From: Candidatus Gastranaerophilales bacterium
Lineage (GTDB): Bacteria > Cyanobacteriota > Vampirovibrionia > Gastranaerophilales > Gastranaerophilaceae
Length of the DNA: 32,968 nucleotides
Assembly (NCBI GenBank): GCA_944322875.1
Contig: CALUQI010000010.1
Coordinates: 1-32,968, forward strand
Direction of reading: 5' to 3'
The notes under the pieces are model-generated. The model was not told the origin of the DNA. It searched no databases and saw only the letters and a list, made by a program, of their open reading frames with translations. This document shows, piece by piece, positions 17,553 through 24,289 of the stretch (positions are counted from its first letter, which is position 1; every line of letters starts with the position of its first letter). The translations under genes were made by a program, and so were the position numbers.

Positions 17553-17680
17553 GCTCTTGTATAAGGTTGAACAAGAACAACATTAGGATTGGTTTGTATT
17601 CCTTGATTAGCAAGAATTACAAATGATTTTAACTGCTGCATAATCTGAGACTCATTTTGTGTATATTCATTAGTGGGCAT
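17549..17680 (-). CDS. Short frame carrying a third copy of the scaffold C-terminal motif
   Basis: From the first ATG (17680) this encodes 43 residues beginning MPTNEYTQNESQIMQQL. The same frame is open further back to the TAA at 17759-17761, which is the stop of the preceding gene. The extended version includes FTGEHIGNM, completing a motif also found at the ends of the scaffold and of the preceding protein. The end (LVQPYTRA) overlaps the TerL GTG start. No good ribosome site precedes the ATG. It may be a separate small protein, a readthrough extension of the upstream protein, or the stranded end of a gene broken by a nonsense mutation. Confidence 0.5.
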   Translation of the reverse strand: MPTNEYTQNESQIMQQLKSFVILANQGIQTNPNVVLVQPYTRA

Positions 17681-17758
17681 GTTTCCGATATGTTCTCCGG
17701 TAAATGTTCTGCCGGAATTTATGACTCCTGAAAAGTCAGGGGCTTGGCTTTTAATTTG

Positions 17759-18333
17759 TTACATTTGCAATTGCTGCATAATTTGCGGTTCATTCATTCT
17801 GAACTCATCAGGTGTCATTGCGCCGATTTGCTGGCGGCTAAATTGTTGAATCGGTGCAGCCTGACCGGTAAGAAAACCTTTAAGTTTTGATTTTATATTA
17901 TCAAATAGGGTAGGTTCCGTATAAACTCTACTATCATTAGGGTTGGTTATTAGTTCTCCTCTTTTGATTTTGTTATAGATATTTTCAGCAGTTATATCTC
18001 GTCTTATTTGTGGGCTTGTGATATCTTTAAATATTTTTGTTTGTTTGTCAATTTCTTTAGAAACTTTTCTACCTATATTGTTATTCCACAAATCCATGTT
18101 CTTTTCTTTGTATGGTTGAATAGTAAAGAGCTTATCATATATATTTTCATGTATATCACCTAAAAATTTTGCGGTTTTACTGCCATATTTATTACTCAAA
18201 TCAGCTTGCATATATGCATGTCTGAATGCATCAAGTTCATCATTCCAGCCTGGTTTATTTGGATTGGTTTTTAAATTATATTTTTTGCATATTGTTCTGA
18301 ACTATCAAAATAATCTTCATATCTATGTGTCAT
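17759..18333 (-). CDS. Putative virion-associated protein (RHA/GD.HE domain) with a -1 frameshift
   Basis: AAGGAG stands six bases before the ATG at 18333 (MTHRYEDYFDSS). That frame stops at 18271-18273. A -1 shift in an A-run (plus-strand T-run 18281-18286, heptamer A_AAA_AAT) gives a continuous protein of about 191 residues. The downstream part contains GWNDELDAFRHAYMQA, AKFLGDIHE and EKNMDLWNNNIGRKV, a His/Asp-rich block that I loosely associate with the DUF6973-type domain of phage and toxin-like proteins (low certainty). The last 27 residues (FSRQQIGAMTPDEF...) match the scaffold C-terminus. It lies between a terminator hairpin and TerL. The shift may be programmed or a decay mutation. 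Confidence 0.6.
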
Positions 18334-18359
18334 ATTTAACTCCTTAATTTTAAATTGAC

Positions 18360-18386
18360 AAAAAACTATTCTTAGGAATAGTTTTT
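18360..18386 (-). terminator. Hairpin terminator between the moron genes and the cargo gene
   Basis: The arms at 18361-18371 and 18376-18386 are perfectly complementary (11 pairs, loop TTAG), and the stem ends in a T-run on the minus strand. It lies after the 164-residue gene (stop at 18453) and just before the ribosome site of the next gene. Confidence 0.7.
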
Positions 18387-18452
18387 GTACATAGCAATAT
18401 TAATTCATTTATTCAATAGTAAGAATTGCGGTATCGTTATAATTGTTTAGAG

Positions 18453-18947
18453 TTATTGTTGTTTATTTGTCGGGGTACAAATTTCGTTATTGCATTGAAC
18501 TTTATCCGTATTAATTGAAAACTTATATCCGTCTATAAATATTGGAAAGACAGTATTATCTTCTTTAATTAGCATTATTATGCAAGCTGCTGTGCTTCGC
18601 AAATTTAGCCATCGTTTAGTTATTAACCTGGTTTTAGAATAATTGTAAATGCCTATTTTTTCAAGAGATTTTTCAGGAAGATGAGAATATTTTGAACCTG
18701 TTATTATTATTTTTCTGATAGCATTAAATTTAATTTTCGAATTGTATTTGACAGGTGTATCTTGGCTTATTTTTTTAATAATATCCTGTATTTCCATACC
18801 TAGTTTTTTATCAGTTTTATTTGCGTATACATTGTTATATTTCTTTTGCCAATTGAGCGGATACGGGGTATGTAAATTATAAAATAAATTTTCAAGATAA
18901 AAATTTACACCCAAAAGTATGATTAATACAATAATAAACTTTTTCAC
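18453..18947 (-). CDS. Exported or membrane-anchored protein of unknown function (moron candidate)
   Basis: This 164-residue, Lys/Asn/Ile-rich protein has an N-terminal signal or anchor (KKFIIVLIILLGVNFYL, about 2-18). The rest is probably outside the membrane, with two Cys near the C-terminus (QCNNEIC, about 152-158). No family is recognised. It starts with GTG and has no ribosome site. A TGATATAAT extended -10 lies so close to the GTG that the message may be leaderless. It shares the interval between two hairpin terminators with the LprI-like gene, typical of a moron inserted in a phage operon. Function unknown. Confidence 0.6.
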   Translation of the reverse strand: MKKFIIVLIILLGVNFYLENLFYNLHTPYPLNWQKKYNNVYANKTDKKLGMEIQDIIKKISQDTPVKYNSKIKFNAIRKIIITGSKYSHLPEKSLEKIGIYNYSKTRLITKRWLNLRSTAACIIMLIKEDNTVFPIFIDGYKFSINTDKVQCNNEICTPTNKQQ

Positions 18948-18993
18948 AAATTTATTATATCATAGCCTTATTATGGAGGATAAAAATTAACTA

Positions 18994-19033
18994 TTGTTAT
19001 TTTTTATTTTTTATTTTTTATTTTTACCTCCTT
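18994..19033 (-). repeat. TATTTTT microsatellite next to an unattached ribosome-site sequence
   Basis: About four copies of a seven-base TATTTTT unit occupy 18994-19025. On the minus strand they are preceded by a perfect AAGGAGGT (19026-19033) with no start codon within normal distance. It lies in the 103-base gap between the two moron genes and may mark a degraded start. Confidence 0.55.
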
Positions 19034-19050
19034 ATGTATGTCTATATCAC

Positions 19051-19449
19051 TTAATCAATTAATATTTGATAATATTCTTTTAAGAACAGTGCATGCTGTC
19101 TAACTATATTATTTTTTAATCCTTTTGCAACATTTCTGTACATTGTTCCGTCTTTTTTATTAAGTGAATGGCTTATAAATTCAAAATCTTTTTGCCTATA
19201 TTTATCCCATTGTTTTTCAGATTGAATAAATAAATTATAATCATCTTTTGCAAGAAGTGCTTTTAGTTCTTTTCTATATTTAACTATTTCTTCAAACCAA
19301 GCTTTTTCTGCATTATCTGTACATTTTAACATTTCGTATGTCGAACTTGTATTATTTATGCACTCAAGTTCTTTTTTATCAATACTTTCTAAACCAAGAG
19401 CATAAATAGGACATATTAGAAATAACAGTAGCACGATAAAATGTTTCAT
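19051..19449 (-). CDS. LprI-like (DUF1311) exported protein, possible lysozyme inhibitor
   Basis: This 132-residue protein has a Sec signal peptide (about 1-19, IVLLLFLICPIYALG). The mature part follows the LprI/DUF1311 pattern: C30 and C43 flanking a Thr/Met segment (ECINNT...MLKC), then NAEKAWFEEIVKYRKEL with W51, and EKQWDKYR with W81. LprI-type proteins are periplasmic or surface proteins, some of which inhibit lysozyme. The gene follows the terminator behind portal and is likely to have its own promoter, so it is a moron rather than a structural gene. It might protect the host from lysozyme or modulate the phage amidase; that role is inference. Confidence 0.75.
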   Translation of the reverse strand: MKHFIVLLLFLICPIYALGLESIDKKELECINNTSSTYEMLKCTDNAEKAWFEEIVKYRKELKALLAKDDYNLFIQSEKQWDKYRQKDFEFISHSLNKKDGTMYRNVAKGLKNNIVRQHALFLKEYYQILID

Positions 19450-19527
19450 AAGTTTATTTTATACAAATTTTTGTTAAAAGTAAACAGGGTATTTATCTAT
19501 TAATAACCTATTATTCGTTTTTGTTTT

Positions 19528-19558
19528 AAAAAAAGTGTCATCCGTGTGCGGATGACAC
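19528..19558 (-). terminator. Strong rho-independent terminator after portal
   Basis: Arms GTGTCATCCG (19535-19544) and CGGATGACAC (19549-19558) pair perfectly around a four-base loop, followed on the minus strand by seven T. It ends the transcript that begins at the LuxR-type gene and cuts the late operon into two parts. Confidence 0.9.
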
Positions 19559-19568
19559 GTAGAATGAG

Positions 19569-21218
19569 TTATTTTTCAGTCAAGAAATTATTAGAGTTTT
19601 CAATTCCGTATTGTTCCAATGCAAATTTAAAGCATTCGAGCCAGTCAATTTTTTCTTCAACTTCCGGAACCTGTGCAAAGGATTTGACTACTTCAAACAG
19701 TTCTTTTAGTTTCATTTTCCTTTCAAATGTAGCTTTTCTGTCTCCGTAACGATAGATGTAATTTGCATTTCTGATGTTATCGTCGATTTCCAAAAACAGT
19801 GATTTGCCATGGTCGTTCAAACCGATAACTTCACGCCCGAGTTTGAAATTCGCAATTATTTCCGCTGTTTTTTCTACCATCGGAACAATAACTTTTCTGT
19901 TTATTGCATCAAGCATCATATTTAAGCGTGCTTCCTGACCGTTTACGGAATAGTTTAACTCTGTTGCGGTACGTTGTGCAGATTGAAGATTCCCTGCCAT
20001 GTTTTTGAAAATCCCAGTTGCACTTTCAATTGTTGTTTTAAAATATGTTAAAAAGTCCCAGCCTTGCATTGCTTTGTCAAAACTTAATGGTGTTGGGGCT
20101 GTAGGCATTAATGCTGCGTCGTATTCTATAATTTTACCCGGTTTTACTTCTTGTTCGCCACGGAAACATCCTTTGGGAGCTAAATATGGAGGATTCATCA
20201 TTAAGGCCAATGCATCAATTTGCTTGTTTAGTATTGTTGATGAAATATTGTTTAGAATTAATGCTACTCTTAATGGTGATATGCCTCTTAAAGTGTCCGG
20301 ACTTTCTATTATGTTTGCGTGTATGAATGGATTTATTACAAATGGATTAGATTCAAATCTTATTATTTCCTTTCTTCCTGCTACTACTACCAGCCAATTT
20401 TTTAGAAGTTTACCATTCGGAAGTTCTATATCTCCCCAAAATTCTAAAATCTCCAGTTTGTTACCTTCGGTTGCGCGCGTGTCATTATTTTTAGACTTCT
20501 TACTTGCCACCACTCCTTTCAGTATCTCTTTTTTGTCTTCTGTAAGCATGTTGTTGGATTTATCTGACAACAATTCTTCTATGGTTGAATATGTACGGTA
20601 AATTTTTGCACAACTGTCCCAATTGTTTCGATTGTTTTTGTCAAATACAAAATCTTCTGATTTAATATGTTTTACTTTCGGGTTGTCATATATTACTTTT
20701 TCTTCTACTATAAAGCCTTGCTCTGTTGGATTTATAATTTGTTCCTCTAATGTCTGTGCACGTCTTGTTTGTTTTACTTTGGTTTCCCAGCCTACGAAAA
20801 GTGTTGTTTCTCCCGTTTCTACTATCCCATCAATTATTTTTTCCATTTCATCTTCTAATTTCATGTTTTCAAATGTATTTACAAGCATCGCTTTTTGTTT
20901 GTTTGCATAAGCTTGTGTCTGCGGATTTGTGCCCGATACATCAAACATTGCATCCGGATGTGAATATAGATTCTGACAAATATGTGATTTTAGTGTTTGT
21001 GCCAGTTCGTAAATCTCAGGAAGTTGAATCCTGCTGCTCCAAGCATTTATCTGAGGAATATTTGTCCCGTAAATTGCTTCTCGTACTGCTTTTATATCTG
21101 TAAGTTGTGTTAAACGGGTGTCTTCATATTTGTCGTATTTTTCTACTATTGATAATGCTAAAGTGTGTTCGTCATCTTTTATCAGTTTTTGCGTTAAATC
21201 TTCTTGTTCAATTTTCAT
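19569..21218 (-). CDS. Phage portal (head-tail connector) protein
   Basis: The portal forms the dodecameric ring through which TerL packages DNA. The 549 residues resemble podovirus-type connector proteins in length and segments: an N-terminal KAVREAIYG, a stretch with LPEIYELAQTLKSHI, DGIVETGETTLFVGWE (about 128-143), SEDFVFDKNNRNNWDSC, and the core helix region with SPLRVALILNNISSTILNKQIDA, FKNMAGNLQSAQRTATELNY and GQEARLNMMLDAIN. No truncation is visible. The start overlaps the GNAT gene end by 11 bases with GAGGTAAGAA in front, so the two are coupled. Confidence 0.85.
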   Translation of the reverse strand: MKIEQEDLTQKLIKDDEHTLALSIVEKYDKYEDTRLTQLTDIKAVREAIYGTNIPQINAWSSRIQLPEIYELAQTLKSHICQNLYSHPDAMFDVSGTNPQTQAYANKQKAMLVNTFENMKLEDEMEKIIDGIVETGETTLFVGWETKVKQTRRAQTLEEQIINPTEQGFIVEEKVIYDNPKVKHIKSEDFVFDKNNRNNWDSCAKIYRTYSTIEELLSDKSNNMLTEDKKEILKGVVASKKSKNNDTRATEGNKLEILEFWGDIELPNGKLLKNWLVVVAGRKEIIRFESNPFVINPFIHANIIESPDTLRGISPLRVALILNNISSTILNKQIDALALMMNPPYLAPKGCFRGEQEVKPGKIIEYDAALMPTAPTPLSFDKAMQGWDFLTYFKTTIESATGIFKNMAGNLQSAQRTATELNYSVNGQEARLNMMLDAINRKVIVPMVEKTAEIIANFKLGREVIGLNDHGKSLFLEIDDNIRNANYIYRYGDRKATFERKMKLKELFEVVKSFAQVPEVEEKIDWLECFKFALEQYGIENSNNFLTEK

Positions 21219-21708
21219 TTCTTACCTCATAATCTTTTTTGTATACTGAATAAATTTCTATATCTTGTAATTTACCATTCTTTAGGGTTTCTGATTTTAG
21301 TTCGGCTTCTTTTTTAAATCCTGAGGACTCTAATATCGCTTTTACTCTGTGATTCTGCGGATATACTAATGCCTTTATCTTTGTAGGTTTTAACTTCTTG
21401 AAACAGTTTGATATGAATATCTTGGCACAATATTTTGTATAATTGCCCCAAAATTCCGGGCTGAAACATGTGTTTATTTCACAACTGTGGATTGTGCTTC
21501 GATTACCTTTTATGTTGTCCAGATACACAAAGCCGGCTGGAATTTTGTCCGGAAATGTTATTATTACCCAAAAAAACGGACTTACTCTTTGTATTAAACC
21601 GGCTATGGTATCTTGATTATAATCATCTTCCAGATTGTTATTGTATTTTTGGTGAAGATGATTAAGAAAATTAAGATGCTCAGATCTCGGTTGTACAAAT
21701 TTACACAT
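21208..21708 (-). CDS. GNAT-family acetyltransferase-like protein in the packaging cluster
   Basis: The 166-residue protein has GNAT features: a central beta segment (FFWVIITFPDKIPAGFVYLD, about 45-64), a helical region with FWGNYTKYCAKIFISNCF, and the acetyl-CoA end LVYPQNHRVKAILESSGF (114-131) followed by a final strand. GNAT enzymes transfer acetyl groups to amines or proteins. Its start overlaps the preceding gene by 8 bases, and portal starts inside its end, so it belongs to the packaging operon. Related genes are found near head genes in several podoviruses. A substrate (host protein or virion part) is not evident. Confidence 0.8.
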   Translation of the reverse strand: MCKFVQPRSEHLNFLNHLHQKYNNNLEDDYNQDTIAGLIQRVSPFFWVIITFPDKIPAGFVYLDNIKGNRSTIHSCEINTCFSPEFWGNYTKYCAKIFISNCFKKLKPTKIKALVYPQNHRVKAILESSGFKKEAELKSETLKNGKLQDIEIYSVYKKDYEVRNEN

Positions 21709-22054
21709 TATTTACTTCTGCTTTCTCAAATTTTACGTATGCTTCATCTGTTGAAAAAACAGATAATGTCCCGTTTAAAATTCTTTCTCTTATACTATTT
21801 TGCATACCTAACATTGCATCTGCTTGTATCCCGTTTACATATGTTTCGGTTTTGTTTCGTCTGTTGTATACTTTATATATTGCGGATTTTGAAAAAATTA
21901 TATTTTTGGGAACTTCTTTTATTTCAGTTACCGTTTTGGTCGGGTGTGTCTTTTGTTCAGGCTTTGATTCAAATTCGTCCTGTATTTTCATTCTTATTAG
22001 TTCTTCTAATGTTTTATTGTTTAATAATATGTCTTCGTTTTTATCACTCTTCAT
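21701..22054 (-). CDS. Phage protein of unknown function
   Basis: This 117-residue protein has a charged, probably disordered N-terminus (about 1-50) and a more ordered end (about 52-110) with FSKSAIYKVYNRRNKTETYVNG and LGMQNSIRERI. It has no signal or membrane segment. AAAGGGAC precedes the ATG. It lies between small terminase and the GNAT gene and overlaps the latter by 8 bases. Its position suggests a packaging or head accessory; no family is recognised. Confidence 0.65.
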   Translation of the reverse strand: MKSDKNEDILLNNKTLEELIRMKIQDEFESKPEQKTHPTKTVTEIKEVPKNIIFSKSAIYKVYNRRNKTETYVNGIQADAMLGMQNSIRERILNGTLSVFSTDEAYVKFEKAEVNNV

Positions 22055-22065
22055 TTTGTCCCTTT

Positions 22066-22509
22066 CTAAATTTTGTTATCGTCGAGATTTGAAATTGTTA
22101 TAATTTTAGCTTCGTTGTAGTTGTCTTCTGGTTTTTGATTGTTGATTCCTAAATATTTACATAAACTTTCAAGTGCTTTTAGCCCTGCTGCTGTGTCACG
22201 AAGTTTCCTCTTGCCTGTAGGACAACCGTCTTTGTCTAAAATTTCTTCTTCTTCCAGTGAAAATTCGGCTATCTGTAATAGTTTTTGTATTACATAGCCC
22301 TTATTAACATTTAGCGCAGATATCTGCTTTTTGATTTGTAGTTTTATTTCATTTATTACGAAATCTTTAGATAAAAGTTGGTTGGATATCTCTTTTAAAT
22401 TTTTTGATTTGTATCCGGCGTTTTTTGCTGAAAATTCACCATCAAGGCTTTTTATGTATTCTGATACAAATTTTTTTTGCTGTGGGGTTAGATTTTTCAT
22501 TTTTAACAT
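22066..22509 (-). CDS. Phage terminase small subunit
   Basis: The protein opens LTPQQKKFVSEYI, then GEFSAKNAGYKSKNLKEISNQLLSKDFVINEI, the layout of Terminase_2-type small subunits: a DNA-binding helix-turn-helix followed by an oligomerising part. Length is 147 residues. TerS recognises the packaging site and loads TerL. The preceding ribosome site is weak (TAAGAA), and an ATG at 22500 is also possible. Its distance from TerL, with six genes between them, is unusual. Confidence 0.85.
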   Translation of the reverse strand: MLKMKNLTPQQKKFVSEYIKSLDGEFSAKNAGYKSKNLKEISNQLLSKDFVINEIKLQIKKQISALNVNKGYVIQKLLQIAEFSLEEEEILDKDGCPTGKRKLRDTAAGLKALESLCKYLGINNQKPEDNYNEAKIITISNLDDNKI

Positions 22510-22587
22510 TTCTTAGTATAATTTGTCTTTTTGTGAAAAAAAATGTATAATAGTCATGCTATTTATATTTCGGCTAGTGTAAATCTT

Positions 22588-22622
22588 AACAGGGGGAAAT
22601 GAAAAACTTCCTGTTTTTTTTT
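22588..22622. other. Hairpin between neck adaptor and small terminase
   Basis: AACAGG (22588-22593) pairs with CCTGTT (22610-22615), with a 16-base loop, followed by T on the plus strand only. A plus-strand terminator would serve no gene here, so a role as an RNA-processing or pausing hairpin in the minus-strand message is as likely. Confidence 0.5.
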
Positions 22623-22624
22623 GA

Positions 22625-23263
22625 TTATTCCCTTAAAAGTTTAACTGTTGGTGTTGCATTCATGCAAACAAATTCTTTAGATCTTAAATTTGCAAGAGCA
22701 TCATTATACATGCTTAACCAGTAGCTGAATTTTACATGTTGAGGATTTGCTTTATGCCTTAAACATGTTCCGTAAACAAGTATTGGTTCGGCATATGGGT
22801 CCGGAATTAGAGAGCTGTCATCTGCATTTTCTAATGAAATTTTTTCTTGTAACTCTTCATCTTTAGCATTATTCTCAGTGTAATATGCAATTTCTATATT
22901 TTTTGTCTCTCCAAAACTCGGAAATAAAAGTTTGTTGTTAAATGTCGAATATGTGTATGGTGGTTGGTTTTTGGTGAAAAATTTTTCGAAATCTTCAAAA
23001 TATTTGTATGGTGTTTCGTCAATCAACACGGATGCAAATCTTCCCGGTATTGTATTTTCTAGTTCACAGGTATCTTTTGGAAGTATCAGAGTCTTTTTTC
23101 TTAGAAGAAAATTCCATTTGTCGGATCTGCAAACTTCTGTATTTATTAAGTTCATTATATTTTTTATTTTTTTGTGATCATTTTTTATTAGATCGGCAAA
23201 GTTATTAACTTGTTTGTAACTTAGTTCTGTAAGACATTTATTTATTAATTCAAAATATTTCAT
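22625..23263 (-). CDS. Phage head-tail (neck) adaptor-like protein
   Basis: This 212-residue protein starts KYFELINKCLTELSYKQVNNFADLI, typical of tail-tubular-A/neck adaptor proteins that bind the portal. Helices 1-60 are followed by beta-rich segments (TLILPKDTCELEN, YSTFNNKLLFPSFGETKNIEIAYY) and a helical end (EPILVYGTCLRHKANP, SYWLSMYNDALANLRS). AAAGGAGAG precedes the ATG. It lies between scaffold and TerS. The call rests on length, segment order and position. Confidence 0.65.
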   Translation of the reverse strand: MKYFELINKCLTELSYKQVNNFADLIKNDHKKIKNIMNLINTEVCRSDKWNFLLRKKTLILPKDTCELENTIPGRFASVLIDETPYKYFEDFEKFFTKNQPPYTYSTFNNKLLFPSFGETKNIEIAYYTENNAKDEELQEKISLENADDSSLIPDPYAEPILVYGTCLRHKANPQHVKFSYWLSMYNDALANLRSKEFVCMNATPTVKLLRE

Positions 23264-23286
23264 TTTCTCTCCTTTTAATTCTTCCC

Positions 23287-23311
23287 GATAAGACGGTTTA
23301 TCCGTCTTATC
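23287..23311. other. Perfect 10-bp hairpin between scaffold and neck adaptor
   Basis: GATAAGACGG (23287-23296) and CCGTCTTATC (23302-23311) pair perfectly around TTTAT. Neither strand has a T-tract behind the stem, so it is not a standard terminator. It could stabilise or split the head-gene message. Confidence 0.6.
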
Positions 23312-23330
23312 AGAAAGATTTGAATTTACT

Positions 23331-24002
23331 TTATCTTATAAGCCCTTTTCTGAGTTGTTCCATAATTATGGGTTCATTTTTAGTAAATTCGGCACCACTC
23401 ATCCTGCCGATTTGCTCACGTGTAAAAGCCCTTGCATTATTGCCGGTTGAGGATGAATTTTGAGCATTTGCCGTTAATTTCCTCTTTGCCGCTTCATTTT
23501 CATTTAATAATACTTTTTCATGAGCTTGTTTCCTCAAATATCTTTGAATTGCATTATTTTCAATGTTCTCTACCATTTTTGATATTTGAGTTATTTCATC
23601 TTTATCAACATTTACATTTGAATTTTTCAGATAATCAAGTACCTCAGATCTTCCTTCGGTATTAAAAAACTCTGGTCTTTCCATGTTGAATTCTTCTATC
23701 GCATTAAAAATGTCTGCTCTTGGTGATGATTTTGCAATATCTTGTTTGAGTCTTTCTATTTCATATGATTTTTTTGCCAATTGACTCGTGTAATATTGCC
23801 CTTGTTTTTGGTTAAGTATGCCTGTTTGTATAAGATTTTGCAGCTTCATTGCATGTTGAGCCAGTCCTTTTTCTAATTGTGAAATAATCGATGAATTCGC
23901 AGGCATGTCATTACCTTGTATTTGTTGATCGTTGGCAGGTGATGAAATGTTTTCGAGGTTTGTAGGAACCGCAAGAATAGGTTCTTTATCGTAATCTTCC
24001 AT
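23331..24002 (-). CDS. Putative phage scaffolding protein
   Basis: This 223-residue, Gln/Asn/Glu-rich helical protein has a disordered N-terminus (about 1-35), a helical middle (about 38-90 and 105-175), then a flexible linker (NAQNSSSTGNNAR). The conserved C-terminal motif is FTREQIGRMSGAEF...NEPIIMEQL (193-217). Scaffolds guide coat assembly, and in P22 the extreme C-terminal helices bind coat. The size, composition and position next to coat fit this role. The same C-terminal motif recurs at 17762-17842 and 17630-17704. GGGAGG precedes the ATG, which follows the previous stop directly. Confidence 0.65.
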   Translation of the reverse strand: MEDYDKEPILAVPTNLENISSPANDQQIQGNDMPANSSIISQLEKGLAQHAMKLQNLIQTGILNQKQGQYYTSQLAKKSYEIERLKQDIAKSSPRADIFNAIEEFNMERPEFFNTEGRSEVLDYLKNSNVNVDKDEITQISKMVENIENNAIQRYLRKQAHEKVLLNENEAAKRKLTANAQNSSSTGNNARAFTREQIGRMSGAEFTKNEPIIMEQLRKGLIR

Positions 24003-24245
24003 TTATACCTCCCCTTGTATTGATTTTGTGTACTCTACGGCGAATTCTACCGCATCGTCAATAAAACTTGATAATAGTAATGCCACAAGTTGTTTGAAAG
24101 GTTGTATTACTGGAATTCTTGATACTACATACTGTATAGCCATTTCTTTTTTTTGCTGACCTTTATTGCTTCCGAGTGTTTCTTCAGCAATTTTAACAGC
24201 ACTTATGGCTATTTCTTTTATTTTTGTCTTTAAATTTTTGAACAT
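24003..24245 (-). CDS. Small phage protein resembling the soluble part of LLH-type holins
   Basis: This 80-residue, Lys/Ala-rich helical protein contains ISAVKIAEETLGSNKGQQKKEMAIQYV and a moderately hydrophobic stretch (VIQPFKQLVALLLSSFIDD, about 46-64). LLH-family holins carry a similar soluble segment after a membrane helix, but here the N-terminal helix is not clearly transmembrane. It may be a holin relative or a head protein. AAAGGAGAC precedes the ATG. It lies between coat and scaffold, an odd place for a lysis gene. Confidence 0.5.
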   Translation of the reverse strand: MFKNLKTKIKEIAISAVKIAEETLGSNKGQQKKEMAIQYVVSRIPVIQPFKQLVALLLSSFIDDAVEFAVEYTKSIQGEV

Positions 24246-24289
24246 TATCGTCTCCTTTGGATAACATATTCTTCTAAGAATAATCGGGG

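Noticed and set aside
17759-17761. TAA reassigned as a sense codon in the cassette
   Set aside because: All other cassette genes end normally at TAA, TAG or TGA, so recoding of the whole cassette is not supported; local readthrough or a mutation is left open.
19999-20601. 200-codon plus-strand frame
   Set aside because: It lies wholly within portal on the other strand, has no ribosome site and no recognisable domain; portal is well supported.
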